From a virus, in IMG/VR virus record IMGVR_UViG_3300004773_000008, positions 1 to 41,934 of that record: a DNA stretch of 41,934 nucleotides; one strand, written 5' to 3'. Every line of letters starts with the position of its first letter. Within the stretch, counting starts at the first letter, position 1. A program made the position numbers and the translations under genes. Below the pieces are notes generated by a model. The model made no database searches and had not been told where the DNA came from. It saw only the letters and a program-made list of their open reading frames with translations. This document shows positions 1 through 6,227 of this stretch, in pieces.

Positions 1-774
1 GGAAATGTAAAAAAAGGAGATCTTGGAGGTTGGATTGAAAAAGAAGAGAATCTAAGCCAAGAAAATAATTGTTGGGTCTCTGGTGATGCTAAGGTATTTG
101 GCAATGCTGAGGTCTCTGGTTATGCTAGGGTCTCTGGTAAAGCTAAAGTCTCTGGTAAAGCTAGAGTCTCTGGTAAAGCTAGAGTCTCTGGTAATGCTGT
201 AGTCTCTGGTGATGCTTGGGTCTTTGGTTATGCTAGTGTCTCTGGTAATGCTGAGGTCTCTGGTAAAGCTAGAGTCTCTGCTATGATCTCTGGTGATGCT
301 AGGGTCTATGGTGATGCTTGGGTCTCTGGTAAGGCTAGAGTCTCTGGTGATGCTGAGGTCTATGGTGATGCTATAGTCTTTGGTTATGCTATAGTCTTTG
401 GTTATGCTTTGGTCTTTGGTGATGCTGTAGTCTCTAGTAATGCTCGGGTCTCTGGTGATGCTGTGGTCTCTGGTGATGCTAGAGTCTCTGGCGATGTTTG
501 GGTCTTTGGTGATACTGTGGAAGTAGAAAGTAAAAATGCCGAGGTCGAGAGGTTGAAGGGTATAAAACAGATCAAAGTATCAAAGCGTCCTTACGACTAC
601 GAATGCGGAGATGGATGCTGTTCCGAATACGGAGAAACTTGGTCAGTTGACGGAATAGAGGTTGCACACGGCCCTTGTGAGGGTAATCGCCTTCAGCAAC
701 TTCTAAAGCACCTTGGGTATAACGCCCGCATCGTGACTGAAAATGAAGATGGCGAGGAAATTTGCGAGCTATGA
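1..774 (+). CDS. Hexapeptide-repeat (left-handed beta-helix) phage protein, 5' truncated by window
   Basis: The frame is open from base 1, so the gene starts outside the window; an internal ATG at 283 is not the true start. The visible N-terminus carries the GDLGGWIEKEENLS motif that precedes beta-helix repeats in many phage proteins. About 25 six-residue units follow (consensus V-S/F/Y-G-x-A-x), expected to fold as a left-handed beta-helix. One unit near base 280 is two residues short. The last ~85 residues form a different domain with a Cys-rich YECGDGCC segment and an acidic end, possibly metal binding. The function of such proteins is unknown; a structural or binding role is inferred. The missing N-terminus appears to lie at the other end of the window (41875-41934). 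Confidence 0.85.
   Translation, partial: GNVKKGDLGGWIEKEENLSQENNCWVSGDAKVFGNAEVSGYARVSGKAKVSGKARVSGKARVSGNAVVSGDAWVFGYASVSGNAEVSGKARVSAMISGDARVYGDAWVSGKARVSGDAEVYGDAIVFGYAIVFGYALVFGDAVVSSNARVSGDAVVSGDARVSGDVWVFGDTVEVESKNAEVERLKGIKQIKVSKRPYDYECGDGCCSEYGETWSVDGIEVAHGPCEGNRLQQLLKHLGYNARIVTENEDGEEICEL
73..520 (+). repeat. 18-bp tandem coding repeats (hexapeptide units)
   Basis: About 25 degenerate copies of an 18-bp unit around GTCTCTGGTGATGCTAGG encode the beta-helix rungs of the gene that contains them. Wobble and middle positions vary, but GTCT and GGT..GCT are strongly kept. At about 280-290 one unit is 6 bp short, which removes two residues and keeps frame. Tandem DNA of this kind can expand and contract by slippage or recombination. 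Confidence 0.9.
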
Positions 775-828
775 CAACTGACCCAGAAGTTCTATCGGTA
801 TGAATGTGGATCAACTTAAAGTGGAATA

Positions 829-990
829 ATGAGTGCAGGAAAAGGAAGCAAACCAAGGCCATATTGCCCGACGAAATACGCCAAGGAACATGAGCGTATA
901 TTCAAGAAACGCCCGACGAAAAATGACCCGACGAAATCGCCCGACGATCAAGAAATTAAATCCAAAAAATTCAATGCCCAGCAAAGTTAG
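829..990 (+). CDS. Small basic phage protein (53 aa)
   Basis: ATG at 829 opens a 53-residue frame that begins MSAGKGSKPRPYCPTKYAKE, continues with PTK repeats and ends in a Lys-rich tail. The start resembles short phage proteins of the SAGKGSKPRP type that are often encoded near replication or small-gene clusters; their function is unknown. A competing frame from 833 gives 74 residues of unlikely Arg/Asn-rich composition and is rejected. It lies downstream of the hexapeptide-repeat gene on the same strand, with no clear Shine-Dalgarno. Confidence 0.6.
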   Translation: MSAGKGSKPRPYCPTKYAKEHERIFKKRPTKNDPTKSPDDQEIKSKKFNAQQS

Positions 991-1216
991 CAATCGTCTT
1001 ACAAACCACATTGTGCGTACTTGTAAGACAAAATGCATTGCAAGTATTTGTAAGTGATTGCAAGACAAGTGCATGACAAAGCATAAAAGGCCGTAGAATC
1101 GTTGCAATGTTTGGGGCATGATCATAGCAGGAGAAAATCAAAGCGATTTTAAGGCGATTTTAAAGCGTTTGCTTTTCCCTTCATCCAGACATTAAAACGA
1201 TTATTTAAAGACACAA
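991..1216. other. Intergenic region with short repeats
   Basis: There is no credible gene here; together with the terminator and its flank the gap runs to 1387. It holds GTCTTACAA at 996 and TTGTAAGAC at 1021, plus diverged copies at 1048 and 1058. At 1141-1167 there is a tandem GCGATTTTAA repeat. The first motif recurs around terS. Confidence 0.5.
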
Positions 1217-1250
1217 AAAAAGGGAGGTTTTATCCTCCCTTTTCTTTTGT
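1217..1250. terminator. Bidirectional intrinsic terminator
   Basis: A 9-bp stem AAAGGGAGG/CCTCCCTTT (1219-1227 with 1234-1242) encloses a TTTTAT loop. It is followed by a T-rich tail on the plus strand and preceded by an A-run that acts as the tail on the minus strand. It lies between convergent genes (829-990 rightward, 1388-1630 leftward), so it probably ends both transcripts. Confidence 0.85.
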
Positions 1251-1387
1251 TTGTTTCTTGGCTATTTTCGCCGTTTTTCTTCTCTCCTTTGTCTCCACAT
1301 AGTGGAGAGACAAGCGTAGAAGGTGAAAAGGGGAAGTGATAGGAGAATGCCGACCACTGAGATTTTTAACGCCTCAAGGATTGTCAT

Positions 1388-1630
1388 TTATTGCTTGGCT
1401 TTCCTGTAGTTTTCTAATTCCCTTCCCATTCTTACCAAGTCACAAGAAAGGTTGATTGTTGATCTTGCCAGTGAGAGAATGATCTCCTTTGAAGTCAAAC
1501 CATGCAGATCAGAATGAGAATATCGAAAGCCTTTTAGGGTCATTAGCCATTCTTCATCAAGTGCATGCAATACGTCGTTTATGTCGTAATCTTCTGGATT
1601 ATTAAAACTATGGTGTTCTAAGGCATTCAT
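1388..1630 (-). CDS. Hypothetical small protein (80 aa)
   Basis: Not recognised. It is an 80-residue, soluble, acidic-to-neutral protein starting MNALEHHSFNNPEDYDINDV, with predicted helices and a basic C-terminus (ENYRKAKQ). It has no Cys cluster or membrane segment. It is second in a leftward pair with 1710-2003 and ends before the bidirectional terminator. No Shine-Dalgarno is visible. Confidence 0.6.
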   Translation of the reverse strand: MNALEHHSFNNPEDYDINDVLHALDEEWLMTLKGFRYSHSDLHGLTSKEIILSLARSTINLSCDLVRMGRELENYRKAKQ

Positions 1631-1709
1631 ATTTTCAGTTGTGGTCGGTGATTAAAAAAGCTAAGCTAACTAAGAAGAAAAGTGCGAGTATGGTGAACAT
1701 ATTAGATAT

Positions 1710-2003
1710 TCATGCTGCTATGATTCTGGCGCATTCTTTAGCGGTGAAAACGCATCCAGCAAGTGAAAGAAAATCGTCAGCCTCGTGCATTTTCTTTTCA
1801 ATTCCCTTTTTCAGGTTGTAATCTTGGAAAATGTTATCCCAGTTACTCAGTGGAATATCATTCAGGTGTGGGTCTTTTGATGCCTTCACTTTATCAATGC
1901 CTATTTTGGCTTTTACTGCTTCGACAAGTTCGGGCGTGATGAATTGCGCGTAATACTCGGAAAAGGTGGCTTTTCCGTCCATGTAATCTCTCCGTGTTTT
2001 CAT
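1710..2003 (-). CDS. Hypothetical protein (97 aa)
   Basis: Not recognised. The frame could be extended to 2066, but the ATG at 2003 is preferred because AAAGGAA lies just upstream on the minus strand, one of the better ribosome sites in the window. The protein begins MKTRRDYMDGKATFSEYYAQ and is helical and Lys-rich. It is first in a leftward pair and diverges from terS, so the 210-bp space between them (2004-2213) should hold promoters for both directions. Confidence 0.65.
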   Translation of the reverse strand: MKTRRDYMDGKATFSEYYAQFITPELVEAVKAKIGIDKVKASKDPHLNDIPLSNWDNIFQDYNLKKGIEKKMHEADDFLSLAGCVFTAKECARIIAA

Positions 2004-2180
2004 TGTTTTTTTTCCTTTATTGGGTGGCTTAGTTGTTTCTTTGTTTGTTTGCGTGTCTCTCGACATTCAAAAGATAGCAATCCCACGCCGTATTGGAAGC
2101 AAAACCGAACAAAGAAAGAAAATAAATTCTGTCACGAAAAACTTAAAAGCTTGCATTTTCTCTAAAGGTTGATCTATTTT

Positions 2181-2195
2181 AATTGTCACACAATT
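2181..2195. promoter_or_regulatory. Inverted repeat upstream of terS (operator-like)
   Basis: AATTGT-CAC-ACAATT is a perfect 6-bp inverted repeat in the divergent region 19 bp before the terS start; TTGTTACAC directly after it repeats TTGTCACAC. The TGTCAC hexamer recurs at about 2133, 2184, 2375, 2432 and 2441. A repressor or TerS site is possible; this is inference from position and symmetry only. Confidence 0.35.
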
Positions 2196-2213
2196 GTTAC
2201 ACCTTATTTCGCA

Positions 2214-2711
2214 ATGCCTTCACCATTAGCAGTAGACAGAAATCAAGTAAGAGCAACATACCTCGCAACAGGTTGTCTTACAGAGACAGGAAGGCTTCAC
2301 GGCATCAAACCTGCGACGATTAGGCAATGGGCAAAGCGTGATGAATGGCCCACATCCACAAATGCACAGAAGCTTGTCACGAAATCCAAGGAGATCTTGG
2401 AGATCAAAAGAGATAATGGACATAGGGATGCTGTCACAATCTGTCACGCCAGTGATGCACTGCAGGTTTCGCTTGAAGAGAACAAGAAAAGCTTTCACAC
2501 GTCAATGGCACAAGGTCTTACAAGAGCAGCGAATGCATTACAAGGTATGGACGGCCTCTCAGCGTTGGAGTCATCACGGAGAATGGTAGACCTAGCAACA
2601 GCAGGTAAGACGATCTTTGGCATAGGTAGCGACACAGATAAACCCACATTGTCGTTGAATGTCCTGCAGATGGGTATTGATGCGCTTGCGAGCTTTCCAA
2701 AGGCTTTGTAA
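2214..2711 (+). CDS. terS: Terminase small subunit-like protein
   Basis: A 165-residue protein from ATG 2214; a start at 2169 would add an unlikely 15-residue extension. The N-terminal ~50 residues form a helix-turn-helix (VRATYLATGCLTETGRLHGI then KPATIRQWAKRDEW), as in small terminase subunits that bind the packaging site. The rest is helical and suited to oligomer formation. TerS recognises pac DNA and passes it to TerL. It is transcribed alone between leftward genes, 33 kb from TerL on this linear map (about 7 kb if circular). GTAAGAC motifs lie inside and just after the gene. Another HTH protein cannot be excluded. Confidence 0.6.
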   Translation: MPSPLAVDRNQVRATYLATGCLTETGRLHGIKPATIRQWAKRDEWPTSTNAQKLVTKSKEILEIKRDNGHRDAVTICHASDALQVSLEENKKSFHTSMAQGLTRAANALQGMDGLSALESSRRMVDLATAGKTIFGIGSDTDKPTLSLNVLQMGIDALASFPKAL

Positions 2712-2920
2712 GACGTAGATGACGTAAGACAGTGTGTTCGCCCTGGTCACTGAGCTATCGCTCAATGTAAGACATATACTCTGCTTGCCTTACTCTCCGC
2801 TTCGCTTCGCTTGCGTCTCGTTGTCTTACAACGCCAGACCTTGCCCTTCCAGGCCAATCATTTAAGGAATCCCTTATTTTGTAGGACGGCGAATGACGGG
2901 CACCCCCCCCTTGTCTTACG
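2275..2920. repeat. Cluster of GTAAGAC/GTCTTAC motifs in and after terS
   Basis: Copies start at 2275 and 2515 (inside terS), then 2708, 2724, 2767, 2823 and 2913, in both orientations; the commonest long form is TTGTAAGAC. Two more lie at 996 and 1023. Only three were noticed in the other ~39 kb (near 16852, 30711 and 40972). The 305-bp gap 2712-3016 has no credible gene; it also holds small hairpins (TGAGC/GCTCA at 2751-2764, an 8-bp stem at 2921-2947) and a run of eight C. Confidence 0.55.
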
Positions 2921-3016
2921 TTTTTGCGTGACGATTCTCCGCAAAAAACCTCTCCACAATTTTTTCCAAAAATCCCAGAGTGACAAACACCCCTGTTTTT
3001 TTAACACTTTACTCTG

Positions 3017-3124
3017 TTACTGCCTTTTTAAGTCCCTTGCTAGTTTTGCGGCTACTTCCCTCATTTCGGCAGATAGGAGAACCACTTCCTCGTAGGATAG
3101 TTTCTTGAGTTTTTTAGTTTTCAT
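3017..3124 (-). CDS. Small helical protein (35 aa), translationally coupled
   Basis: This short leftward frame reads MKTKKLKKLSYEEVVLLSAE and ends DLKRQ. Its ATG shares bases with the stop of the upstream gene in a TAATG overlap, the arrangement of coupled phage genes. It is predicted to be one amphipathic helix with a very basic start. Function unknown. Confidence 0.5.
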   Translation of the reverse strand: MKTKKLKKLSYEEVVLLSAEMREVAAKLARDLKRQ

Positions 3125-3345
3125 TATTTTTTACGCTTCTTTGTTTCTGGGAGTTTTGCTGTATGCGCCCGACCATAGATCGTCATATTTGCTATTTCTT
3201 GAGGTAGGTTTTGAACATGGATCTTGAGTCTTAGAGCGAACTCTGGAGTGAGTAGTTTGATAAGGTGAGCGAACTCTTCTCCGTTGGAAGCAAGTTGTTT
3301 TGCTTGAGATAGAGTATGTAGTTGAAGATCGTCGTATGATTTCAT
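3124..3345 (-). CDS. Hypothetical small protein (73 aa)
   Basis: Not recognised. It begins MKSYDDLQLHTLSQAKQLAS and ends in a basic tail (LPETKKRKK). It is mostly helical, soluble and without Cys. It is the first gene of a leftward pair whose second gene overlaps it by TAATG, and it diverges from the candidate RNA region that starts just beyond it. No clear ribosome site. Confidence 0.55.
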   Translation of the reverse strand: MKSYDDLQLHTLSQAKQLASNGEEFAHLIKLLTPEFALRLKIHVQNLPQEIANMTIYGRAHTAKLPETKKRKK

Positions 3346-3422
3346 GTAAAGATTTTATAGATTCATCGGCACATTGGAAAGGATAAGTTCCAATATCTCG
3401 TTTTTTTAGACATAACAGAAAG

Positions 3423-3428
3423 TATAAT
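3423..3428 (+). promoter_or_regulatory. Possible -10 box before the structured RNA region
   Basis: A perfect TATAAT sits in AT-rich DNA just before the hairpin-rich region, downstream of a weak hairpin (TTGGAA/TTCCAA, 3374-3393) and a T7 run. No good -35 lies at 16-18 bp, so this is only a candidate start point for the RNA. Confidence 0.25.
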
Positions 3429-4004
3429 TGGATTTGAATTGATGTTTTGATTCCATGTTTTGTTTATATGGTACTCATGGTTCCATATTTGTTAATTGTA
3501 TCTAAATGGATGCAATTGGATCTGAGCATAAGAAGCCCACAGAGCGTAACTGGGTGCTTCTGCACTCCCTCGGCTTCAAGTATGACCTATAGAGCCTTAT
3601 CTGCTGGGTGGATTGGAGTGAGAGGGAATGGCGTTGGGGTGGGATTGCACCACGCTCTACTGCTAAAGCAAGTGTACTCACTAGAGCCAACACATATTCC
3701 TCAAATTAAGATCTGGCGGCAATTCCAGATCTCTTGACCTTCACCTGTGGCTCGACACGATCTCGGTTTCCAGAGGCTACACCAGTTGCTGTTTTCCAGT
3801 AACTGGGGCAAATATAGGATTGACTTGTGATCCTGTCAACACTACTTTCTTTCCACACCTCCTACTCTCAATTAAAGCGATCTGATCAATCGTAAACCCG
3901 ACTTGTTGGATGTTGAGAGAAAGAGGGCCTGTCATGCGGCAAGCGTGGCTGACTCCTGCTGGGATGGATAACGCTGGTTTACAGAAACTCCCAGATAGTT
4001 CAAT

Positions 4005-4071
4005 CACCGATTCGTCTAGTGGGAAGATCTCGTTCTAACGAGAGACGGAGTGTTCGATTCCTCCATCGGCT
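4005..4071 (+). other. tRNA-like structure (non-canonical or decayed tRNA)
   Basis: A 5-bp acceptor-like stem CCGAT/ATCGG (4007-4011 with 4065-4069) is followed by TC and a D-arm (4014-4028) with loop AGTGGGA, which keeps the canonical A14, G18-G19 and A21. Next is an anticodon-type stem TCTCG/CGAGA with a 6-base loop TTCTAA rather than 7. The T-arm is GGAG.G/CCTCC with one bulged T and the canonical loop TTCGATT. It has no CCA, a short acceptor and a 3-base variable region. The elbow is intact but decoding features are not, so a tRNA mimic inside the larger RNA is favoured over a working tRNA. Confidence 0.5.
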
Positions 4072-4087
4072 AATTGAGTATTTTTAG

Positions 4088-4261
4088 ACCATTCACGAGT
4101 GGTATGTCGTGTTTACCTCAAAGGCTGGGAATGAAGCGTAGCTTGATTAAAAAATACTGGGATAATCACCTATGAGGTGAGTTTATACATACAAATCTAA
4201 ACCCCGCCTGAACGATAAATAGGCGTGGTTTACCATTCACGAGTGGTGTATCGTGTTTACC
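4088..4261 (+). repeat. Pair of 30-nt direct repeats inside the structured RNA region
   Basis: 4088-4117 and 4232-4261 match at 28 of 30 bases. Both start with the hairpin ACCATTCACGAGTGGT and end TCGTGTTTACC; the two differences fall directly after the hairpin. The spacing is 144 bases. Smaller repeats nearby are GACTTATRC (4291, 4341) and CCCGATNGGGT (4362, 4403). Confidence 0.85.
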
Positions 4262-4493
4262 ACCAAGGAGTGGTGATTCTAATTCAATATGACTTATGCG
4301 GAGATTAGAGGGATTATTCTCCGCAAAACATCCAATTGATGACTTATACATCAAATATATGCCCGATTGGGTATAAAATTGAGGTATAACTCAAAGATCA
4401 TACCCGATAGGGTTTACAAAACCTTGCCATTTATGAACATTTGTGTAGAGTCTCTAATTTAGATGAAGATTCTTCTAAATAGTTCACTGCGTT

Positions 4494-5189
4494 ATGAGTG
4501 AAGTTACGACTTGCGATATTTTCATTCGCTCATATGCGAATGATTTTAATTGGCTGAAGTATTGCTTGAGGAGTTGTGATAAGTTTCTAACAGGGTTCAG
4601 GAACATTCACATTGCCATTCCAGCCTCTGACATTGGAAAATACAAGCACCACGGCAGTGAGAAGGTGCATTTGATTGAAAACTGGAGTGATGACTACCTT
4701 GGGCAGCAGAATACCAAGCTTCATGCCGATCAATATTGCGGTTCTGATTTCATTCTTCATTTGGATTCCGATTGCGTTTTCACTTCACCAACCACTCCAG
4801 AGGACTTCCTCATCAATGGGAAGGCTGTTATTCTTCACGAGGATGGCGTAGAAACGCACTGGCCCCCAATAGTTGAGAGAACCATAGGCTTTCATATGGA
4901 AAGCGAGTATATGAGGCGTTTACCGATTATCTACCCAAGGTGGATTTATGGGGAATTCAGAGAGTTTATCAGCAAAATGCATGGGATTCCATTGAAGGAG
5001 TGGATTAAAATCCAGCCATACAGGGAGTTTAGTGAGTTTAATTGCCTTGGGGCGTGGGCGTGGAAGTACGCACAGACAAGAATTGAGTGGAGATTGCCAA
5101 GTCAGATGCCAGTTAAGGCAAAACAATTCTGGAGCTGGGGGGGAATTGATGGTTGCGTGGAGGAAATTGAAAAGATCCTTGCAAGCTGA
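4494..5189 (+). CDS. GT-A type glycosyltransferase-like protein
   Basis: A 231-residue protein. A beta strand leads into DSDCVF (residues 91-96), the Asp-x-Asp metal/nucleotide-sugar motif of GT-A enzymes, preceded by YLGQQNTKLHAD (68-79). The overall pattern resembles the DUF6492-type glycosyltransferases. It would move a sugar from a nucleotide donor to an unknown acceptor in the cytoplasm, perhaps virion proteins or host surface sugars. It is the first gene after the structured RNA and stands upstream of the neck gene, so it is probably in the late operon. A second GT-A-like gene lies at 16871-17899 but does not look like a copy of this one. Confidence 0.75.
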   Translation: MSEVTTCDIFIRSYANDFNWLKYCLRSCDKFLTGFRNIHIAIPASDIGKYKHHGSEKVHLIENWSDDYLGQQNTKLHADQYCGSDFILHLDSDCVFTSPTTPEDFLINGKAVILHEDGVETHWPPIVERTIGFHMESEYMRRLPIIYPRWIYGEFREFISKMHGIPLKEWIKIQPYREFSEFNCLGAWAWKYAQTRIEWRLPSQMPVKAKQFWSWGGIDGCVEEIEKILAS

Positions 5190-5191
5190 TG

Positions 5192-5210
5192 TTGTAAGTA
5201 TTACTTACAA
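5192..5210 (+). promoter_or_regulatory. Inverted repeat over the ribosome-site position of the next gene
   Basis: TTGTAAGT-ATT-ACTTACAA is an 8-bp perfect inverted repeat that ends 4 bases before the ATG at 5215, where a Shine-Dalgarno would lie. As RNA it would form a hairpin masking the start; as DNA it could be an operator. Its half-site TTGTAAG matches the motif clustered around terS. Confidence 0.4.
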
Positions 5211-5214
5211 GTTC

Positions 5215-5454
5215 ATGATTGCTGAAGAATATCCAGATGAAGACCCAGAGCTTGCTCGTATTGATGCTATTCTTGACCAAGTAAGGGCTATTATTGGGGA
5301 ACATTTTGAGATTGGAATCGTCCTCCTTTCTAATGTTGGTGAGAATGGAATTACCAGCTATCACTCCACTCAATTTGGAAATAAGTTTGCTCTGAACGGC
5401 ATGGTCGATGCATATCGTGATGGTATGTTTGATTATGACGATGAGGAAGATTAG
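5215..5454 (+). CDS. Hypothetical acidic protein (79 aa)
   Basis: Not recognised. The chosen ATG is the first in frame after the glycosyltransferase stop; an upstream ATG at 5149 would overlap that gene's conserved end. The protein starts MIAEEYPDEDPELARIDAIL, alternates helices and strands, and ends in a strongly acidic tail (MFDYDDEED). It lies between the glycosyltransferase and the neck gene. The hairpin at 5192-5210 sits directly before it. Confidence 0.6.
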   Translation: MIAEEYPDEDPELARIDAILDQVRAIIGEHFEIGIVLLSNVGENGITSYHSTQFGNKFALNGMVDAYRDGMFDYDDEED

Positions 5455-5495
5455 CGTTGACTTAATTTACTTGATTAAGTACGAATATACCACTC

Positions 5496-6224
5496 ATGGC
5501 TACCCTCACTTTTGCAGATGCTAAAACTCTTTTAGCTCCATACATCACATCGCAGGGGGCAAGCGATCCTATTGTTGCATCCGCAATTAATGACGTAAAC
5601 GAAAGATTCATTACGTCTGGTCAGTGGAGGGGCAATCGTTTCATTATGAACTTTGCCGTCACTACTGATGAGGGCGGCAACTATGTATTTGATACTGTTG
5701 CTGGTGTTGAGAGTGTACTAAAGGTTATTGCGCTTAATGCAGATGCTACTGGTGGAGACACCGCGGACATCATGAGTGATTGGTTCCCTTGGGTTGAGGG
5801 CGGCCTTGGTTGGCTTCCTGCCAATTATGCGGGAGACACGCAAATCCTACGACAAGGGCAAGTTAAGTCTTACCCACTCCCTTCTGGAGATGGGGATGGT
5901 CACTTTACTGTTGATACTCAGCGGTATCGTGTAATAGGACGAGTTCCAGAGACAAGAACAATGTATTGCATCGTAAGGCGTGGATATGTGCCATTGGTTA
6001 ACAGTACAGATAGGCTCGTTCCTTCTAACCGCAATGCGTACAGGTATGGTGTACAGGCTTGGAATTACGAAAATATTAACGAGTTGGAACGAGCCAAGGT
6101 ATATTGGGAACTTGCCTATCAGTGCCTTAATGATGAAACAGCCAGCTTTGAGGATGGGGAGCAATCTTCAGTAGATATTCAGACAAAAGCATTCGCCCCA
6201 TCTCTAATCCGCAACCTAATCTAA
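5496..6224 (+). CDS. Probable virion neck or head-tail connector protein
   Basis: A 242-residue protein starting MATLTFADAKTLLAPYITSQ. The N-terminal region has a helical motif (VASAINDVNERFITSGQWRG) and the C-terminal half another (NAYRYGVQAWNYENINELERAKVYWELAY, in part), around a beta-rich centre. This helix-sheet-helix plan and the position directly before the internal virion proteins suit a short-tail connector; that role is inferred, not shown by a recognised motif. A small hairpin (ACTTAAT/ATTAAGT, about 5460-5480) lies just before it. Confidence 0.5.
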   Translation: MATLTFADAKTLLAPYITSQGASDPIVASAINDVNERFITSGQWRGNRFIMNFAVTTDEGGNYVFDTVAGVESVLKVIALNADATGGDTADIMSDWFPWVEGGLGWLPANYAGDTQILRQGQVKSYPLPSGDGDGHFTVDTQRYRVIGRVPETRTMYCIVRRGYVPLVNSTDRLVPSNRNAYRYGVQAWNYENINELERAKVYWELAYQCLNDETASFEDGEQSSVDIQTKAFAPSLIRNLI

Positions 6225-6227
6225 CTT

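Larger units (their letters stand above)
3440..4485 (+). ncRNA. Candidate large structured non-coding RNA (~1 kb)
   Basis: No convincing gene occurs in 3346-4493, yet hairpins follow one another almost without gap. Examples: AGATCTGG/CCAGATCT (3709-3732), CCAGTT/AACTGG (3782-3806), a nested CTG-GTTT/AAAC-CAG hairpin (about 3974-3993), TCTCG/CGAGA (4028-4043), ACCATTC/GAGTGGT (4088-4103 and 4232-4247), TCACCT/AGGTGA (4166-4180), AAACC.CGCCT/AGGCG.GGTTT (4199-4231), CACCA/TGGTG (4261-4275), TGCGGAGA/TCTCCGCA (4297-4325), TTGATG/CATCAA (4336-4354), TATGCCC/GGGTATA (4358-4375), TTGAG/CTCAA (4379-4394), ACCC/GGGT (4402-4413), ATTTAGA/TCTAAAT (4457-4480). Long-range CTCTCAA/TTGAGAG pairs also occur between about 3870 and 3925. 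Wobble pairs (4092-4099, 4361-4372) are legal only on the plus strand. Ends are approximate. It recalls giant phage RNAs such as GOLLD and ROOL in size, phage location and tRNA association; identity is not established. Confidence 0.55.

Noticed and set aside
73-520. CRISPR-like array
   Set aside because: The repeat is 18 bp, has no spacers, is in frame and encodes a known hexapeptide repeat.
833-1057. 74-codon open frame overlapping the 53-residue gene at 829
   Set aside because: Arg/Asn-rich shadow; the 829 frame has a recognisable small-phage-protein start.
2811-3095. 94-codon rightward open frame after terS
   Set aside because: Odd composition (Leu/Phe/Pro/Cys), crosses a C8 run and hairpins, and opposes the small coupled gene at 3017-3124.
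3447-3737. 96-codon rightward open frame in the structured RNA region
   Set aside because: Composition is unlike a protein of this genome and the DNA is full of stems, including the 8-bp stem at 3709-3732.
4005-4071. Functional tRNA gene
   Set aside because: The 6-base anticodon loop, 5-bp acceptor stem, bulged T-stem and lack of CCA argue against decoding; kept only as a tRNA-like structure.
5149-5214. Longer N-terminus for the gene at 5215
   Set aside because: It would overlap the conserved end of the glycosyltransferase gene and has no start signal.
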